Assembly: GCA_002395155.1 (NCBI GenBank)
Contig: DGWD01000018.1
Coordinates: forward strand, 1 to 63,710
Direction: 5' to 3'
Length of the DNA: 63,710 nucleotides
From: Treponema sp. UBA4267
GTDB lineage: Bacteria; Spirochaetota; Spirochaetia; Treponematales; Treponemataceae
Positions 60,675 to 63,710 of the stretch are shown here, one piece after another. A program made the translations under genes and the position numbers. The first letter of the stretch is position 1; each line of letters begins with the position of its first letter. Below the pieces are notes generated by a model. The model made no database searches and was not told where the DNA came from. It saw nothing but the letters and a program-made list of their open reading frames with translations.

Positions 60675-61037
60675 TTAATTATTTCCTAATAATTTATCGG
60701 AAACTGACTGAGCCTTATAACGATTACTGTACACACCCAGACAATTTTCGGGAAGCCAGCCATTTTCAAACAAATACCAGACTTCATTATTTGAATCTAC
60801 AGATTTTCCAATGACCTGTAAAATATCACCCTTTCGGCAATGCCCTTTTACTGTAGATTGCCAGCCACAGTTTTCTTTGTAGGCAGCGTAAGGGTCTGTA
60901 ACAACAGCCCAGGAAACATCTGGTGCAAGGGCAAGAGGCTGTGAATTATCAAAAATAATTGTTTCTTCATCCTTTTTATGGCAGGAAAGAAGAAAGATGG
61001 GTAAAAGACAAAGCAAGAATACTATGATTTTTTTCAT
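60675..61037 (-). CDS. Small lipoprotein with an SH3b-like domain
   Basis: 120 residues. A signal with the lipobox FLLSC (Cys19) precedes VSWAVVTDPYAAYKENCGWQSTVKGHCRKGDILQVIGKSVDSNNEVWYLFENGWLPENCL, a bacterial SH3-like barrel that often binds peptidoglycan or anchors proteins. It starts where the NUDIX gene ends (1-base overlap), so the two are co-transcribed. Its exact role is unknown. Confidence 0.78.
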   Translation of the reverse strand: MKKIIVFLLCLLPIFLLSCHKKDEETIIFDNSQPLALAPDVSWAVVTDPYAAYKENCGWQSTVKGHCRKGDILQVIGKSVDSNNEVWYLFENGWLPENCLGVYSNRYKAQSVSDKLLGNN

Positions 61038-61447
61038 TATTTTTTTAATGTTTCACTCCATTTTTTTATATCGGGATAAAGCTGTAAATCGGAATCAACA
61101 AAATCCAGGGAAGGAATTTCGTCTATATTAGCCCAGCGATAATCTGTATGTTCTGTAAGTTTAAAAGGTCTTGAAAGTCCGTCTTCCAAAAAATGAACTT
61201 CAAAGGCATCTACAAAGCATTCTTTATTTTTATGCATAAAAGAAGTTTGTGTAATGTGGGAAGCAACCTGAACCTGAACTCCAAATTCTTCCTGCATCTC
61301 CCTTTTTATGGCAGTTTCAAAATCTTCTCCTTCTTCAATCTTTCCACCAGGAAATTCCCAGCGATTTGCCATATCACCCTTATTTTGGCGTTTGGCAATG
61401 AAGATTTTACCATCTCTATAATCTATACAGGCAACTGAACGACTCAT
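61037..61447 (-). CDS. NUDIX hydrolase (MutT-like)
   Basis: 136 residues. The Nudix box (about 35-57) GGKIEEGEDFETAIKREMQEEFG fits the G-x5-E-x7-RE-x2-EE-x-G pattern exactly. WEFPGGK before it is typical of 8-oxo-dGTP diphosphatase. It would clean oxidised nucleotides from the pool. It lies between a lipoprotein and an envelope-type gene, which says nothing about its substrate. Confidence 0.9.
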   Translation of the reverse strand: MSRSVACIDYRDGKIFIAKRQNKGDMANRWEFPGGKIEEGEDFETAIKREMQEEFGVQVQVASHITQTSFMHKNKECFVDAFEVHFLEDGLSRPFKLTEHTDYRWANIDEIPSLDFVDSDLQLYPDIKKWSETLKK

Positions 61448-61450
61448 TAA

Positions 61451-62002
61451 CTACCTCTTGACCTCTGCAGAAAGTTCTTTTTCTTCCCCATCAACAGTAA
61501 GAATTACATCAACTCTAATTATATCAAAATCAGTAAACTTTACACGAATATAATCTTCCCCTTCTGCATAAACCAGGGATTGAGTTTGCTTATCTCCAAC
61601 ATTATTATTTGGGTCTATTACAAAAAACTCTGCTCTTATATTTACAGGATTTGTATCCTTTGATTTTTTACTTCGCTTTACAAGAATAGAAGTATATATT
61701 TCTTCTTCATAGGAAAAAGCCGAAAGTTCAAAGTTTATACCTTTTACATTTGCGTAGGCTCTTGTTTTATTAAAGCCTGTATAAACCCATGTAGCTCCAA
61801 CAAAAAAAACGAGGGCAAAAAAGATCCAGCGATTTTGTGGCAAAAAGAAAACCTTAAAGCCCCGTACAGGTTTCATTTCTCCACGGTAATAGGCCTTTAC
61901 ATTTTCTGGAGCCTTTGCAATTCGTTCTTCGCGATTGTAGAAGAAATGAAGGGGTTTTTCATTTGGATCATCAGGTTCTATTTCATTAACATCTTCAAAC
62001 AT
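61451..62002 (-). CDS. Single-pass membrane protein, unknown function
   Basis: 183 residues. The first 55 residues are hydrophilic (probably cytoplasmic, with PLHFFYNREERIAKAPENVKAYYRGE), followed by one membrane segment (about 59-76) and an extracytoplasmic beta-rich domain. I do not recognise the family, although N-terminal FYNREERLAKAP-like segments are common in conserved spirochaete proteins. It is 3 nt from the next lipoprotein gene and 3 nt from the NUDIX gene, in one unit. Confidence 0.75.
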   Translation of the reverse strand: MFEDVNEIEPDDPNEKPLHFFYNREERIAKAPENVKAYYRGEMKPVRGFKVFFLPQNRWIFFALVFFVGATWVYTGFNKTRAYANVKGINFELSAFSYEEEIYTSILVKRSKKSKDTNPVNIRAEFFVIDPNNNVGDKQTQSLVYAEGEDYIRVKFTDFDIIRVDVILTVDGEEKELSAEVKR

Positions 62003-62005
62003 ATT

Positions 62006-63229
62006 TTAGTTTTTAATAATTGCCTCTATCAAGTTATCAGTTCTATACCAGACTATTCTGGCAGATTCCTTTTCCAAATAAAGGGCGGTAATGATTCCAT
62101 CTAAAGAAAGTGACATAGTATCAAAAAGCATATTATTATGGTCTACATTAAATTGACGACGCAGAATTCTTTGGGTTTCACTCTGAATCATTTCAATATT
62201 AAAGCCTTTTTCTGTTTTTACTATAAAGAATTTCCAGCCATTTTTAGTTACACCTAAAAAGTCATAAGGAATACGGTAGGTTAGACGGCTGTAGTCAGAA
62301 ACAACTGATTCTTCGTAAGGGGGAATTGTTACAGGTGCTTCGTAATTTCCAGTTTCCACATTTAACGGATAAAGAAGAGACTGAACAAAGTTTACACCTG
62401 ACTGAACTTTTGAATCTTCATCAAGATATGTTGTGTAATAATCAATCTGTACATAAAGTTTGTATGATGCAGGATCTGGAATTACATTTGAAATGGTCCA
62501 GAATTGATTTGAAGTATCATCAACATTTGAAAGCGTTGGAACACTTTTTGTTTCAACAGGAACCATGTACTTTAAAAAGCCGTCGCTGGCAAACCAATAA
62601 ATAATGGTTCCTTCGGTAGAAACTGAAGTTACTACAAGTTCATCCCTCGAAGTTGTATAAATGTTTTTGATAAAAGGAAATGGAGTTCCTCCTGGCCCCT
62701 GCTGGCCTATGTATTCTACAGAGGAACCGTCTCGGGCAAAGCGGAGGACTGTCTGACTGTAAAGAGTCTTTCCATCATCACTTAATTCCTGGCGGTCACG
62801 GGGAATTGAACAAACTGTGTAAATATTTTTATTTGAATCTACAGCAAGCATTCCTGGGTAATCAAAGGGGTAAGAAACTTCGTGGTGAATACTTTCGTCG
62901 GCTCTGTTTGATTTTTTCAAAAGACTGGCAATTTCGGAATCTTCGTTATAAAAAAGTGTAAGCAAATCTCCATAGGAATTCAGTTCCATTATCTTTTTTG
63001 CTTCACCATTAATGATATAGAAAAAGCCATCCCTCATGTTTATTCCATAACGAACATTTCCTACATTATTTAAATCTGAAACACTAAGCTGTTCTTCAAA
63101 CTTTCCATAAGGAATTTTAAACAGTTCTGTTTCACTTATAGACTGAACGGTTTCGTTGCCTAAACAAGAGGTAAAAAGAATTGAAATACTAAGTCCAAGA
63201 AAAGCTGCAAAGCCGATTTTTTTATTCAT
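62006..63229 (-). CDS. Beta-propeller-like lipoprotein of a spirochaete type
   Basis: 407 residues. The lipobox is LFTSC (Cys22). The mature protein is beta-rich, with repeating blade-like segments (GFFYIINGEAKKIMELNSYGDLL, LAVDSNKNIYTVCSIPRD, VLRFARDGSSVEYIGQQGPGG, VTSVSTEGTIIYWFASDGFL) suggesting a six- or seven-bladed propeller. It opens the four-gene envelope unit going left. The function is unknown; propeller lipoproteins often form part of the outer-membrane assembly machinery, but the link here is only by fold. Confidence 0.72.
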   Translation of the reverse strand: MNKKIGFAAFLGLSISILFTSCLGNETVQSISETELFKIPYGKFEEQLSVSDLNNVGNVRYGINMRDGFFYIINGEAKKIMELNSYGDLLTLFYNEDSEIASLLKKSNRADESIHHEVSYPFDYPGMLAVDSNKNIYTVCSIPRDRQELSDDGKTLYSQTVLRFARDGSSVEYIGQQGPGGTPFPFIKNIYTTSRDELVVTSVSTEGTIIYWFASDGFLKYMVPVETKSVPTLSNVDDTSNQFWTISNVIPDPASYKLYVQIDYYTTYLDEDSKVQSGVNFVQSLLYPLNVETGNYEAPVTIPPYEESVVSDYSRLTYRIPYDFLGVTKNGWKFFIVKTEKGFNIEMIQSETQRILRRQFNVDHNNMLFDTMSLSLDGIITALYLEKESARIVWYRTDNLIEAIIKN

Positions 63230-63385
63230 AAAAAATATTATATAAGTTACTGATTTTTTATTAAAGGGTTTTAGGCCTTGTCTTAATCCTATTTTTTTCT
63301 TGTCTTTTATTCACGTTATATAGTAAATTTAATAAAAATAGATTATAATTTTCTATCTATATTTATACTTGCAAGGAATAGAATA

Positions 63386-63710
63386 ATGTTTATTGATAAA
63401 GTTCTTACCGCAATTTTCGGTACTCAGAATGACCGTGATGTAAAAGCTCTTCGCCCAATTTTAGCTAAGGTCAACGAAAAAGAAGAATGGGCAAAATCCT
63501 TAAAAGCAGAAGAATTCCCAGAACAGACTAAAAGATTTAAGCAGGAACTGGCAAATGGTAAAACTCTTGATGATATTTTACCAGAAGCATTTGCACTTGT
63601 TCGTGAAGCTGCATTCCGTGTACGTGGAGAAAGAGCTTTTGATGTTCAGGTAATGGGTTCCATTAACCTGCATATGGGAAGAATCACCGAAATGAAAACT
63701 GGTGAAGGTA
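63386..63710 (+). CDS. secA: Preprotein translocase ATPase SecA, N-terminal part (cut by window edge)
   Basis: 108 codons are visible. The start MFIDKVLTAIFGTQNDRDVKAL and the segments ILPEAFALVREAAFRVRGERAFDVQVMGS and NLHMGRITEMKTGEG are the SecA N-terminus, leading to the Walker A that is just outside the window. It drives protein export. A TATAAT at 63344-63349 is a possible -10; GCAAGGAA lies a few bases before the ATG. Confidence 0.95.
   Translation, partial: MFIDKVLTAIFGTQNDRDVKALRPILAKVNEKEEWAKSLKAEEFPEQTKRFKQELANGKTLDDILPEAFALVREAAFRVRGERAFDVQVMGSINLHMGRITEMKTGEG

Noticed and set aside
1..63710. CRISPR arrays, insertion sequences, integrases or prophage genes
   Set aside because: No regularly spaced direct repeats, transposase or integrase motifs were found on either strand.

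Overview
The window looks like a chromosomal segment of a low-GC spirochaete, most likely a Treponema of the gut or rumen type. The evidence is the order tig, clpP, clpX, the presence of smc, the rimP-nusA-infB-rbfA operon, many spirochaete-style lipoproteins, and a polysaccharide locus with legionaminic-acid genes. The species assignment is inference; no 16S rRNA is present.

Bases 1-30.7 kb, nearly all on the minus strand, form a surface-glycan locus read from right to left. The first unit (30724 to 26833) encodes a sugar nucleotidyltransferase, a NusG-paralogue antiterminator (LoaP/RfaH-like), a Wzx flippase and a GT2 glycosyltransferase. A good sigma-70-type promoter at 26783-26811 and a ~190-nt G+C-rich, hairpin-bearing leader follow. 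Downstream comes a very long gene string: legB, legC, legG, a broken PLP enzyme, a FemAB/GNAT-like acyltransferase, legI, a CBS-guanylyltransferase (ptmE-like) and legF. This is a nearly complete GDP-route legionaminic acid pathway. It is followed by an MBOAT O-acyltransferase with an SGNH-like partner, a capsule-type transferase, a second Wzx, a hexapeptide acetyltransferase, an SGNH esterase, two SDR enzymes, a putative Wzy polymerase, four glycosyltransferases or transferase-like proteins including a GT11, two orphan small genes, and gmd, fcl-like, a ColD/RfbH-like dehydratase and manC (GDP-fucose or GDP-colitose supply). The core of this island (about 7-18 kb) is far more AT-rich than its flanks.

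The most striking observation is a run of eight Gs (minus strand, 22929-22936) that splits the PLP-enzyme gene. One extra G would restore a 341-residue protein. A second G8 run (15386-15393) lies in frame in the capsule-type transferase gene. Together they suggest slipped-strand phase variation of the surface glycan.

30.8-37.5 kb holds an esterase lipoprotein, tRNA-Leu, two identical tRNA-Gly genes, trigger factor, a secreted jelly-roll-like protein and a chemotaxis receptor. 37.5-49.9 kb (plus strand) holds clpP, clpX, a DEAD-box-type helicase, a GT4, a short smc without a recognisable hinge, a nine-copy heptamer repeat, lipoproteins, serS and an AI-2E-family transporter. 49.9-63.2 kb (mostly minus) holds a PilZ-like protein, a lipoprotein, tRNA-Val and truB (both plus), then rbfA, infB, nusA (with a C-terminal zinc ribbon), rimP, hisS, a second NeuB-family synthase, a small SH3-like lipoprotein, a NUDIX hydrolase and two envelope proteins. 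The window ends inside secA.

No intergenic gap exceeds 300 bases. The two largest are 37223-37504 (AT-rich, no convincing element seen) and 26588-26832 (the leader described above).
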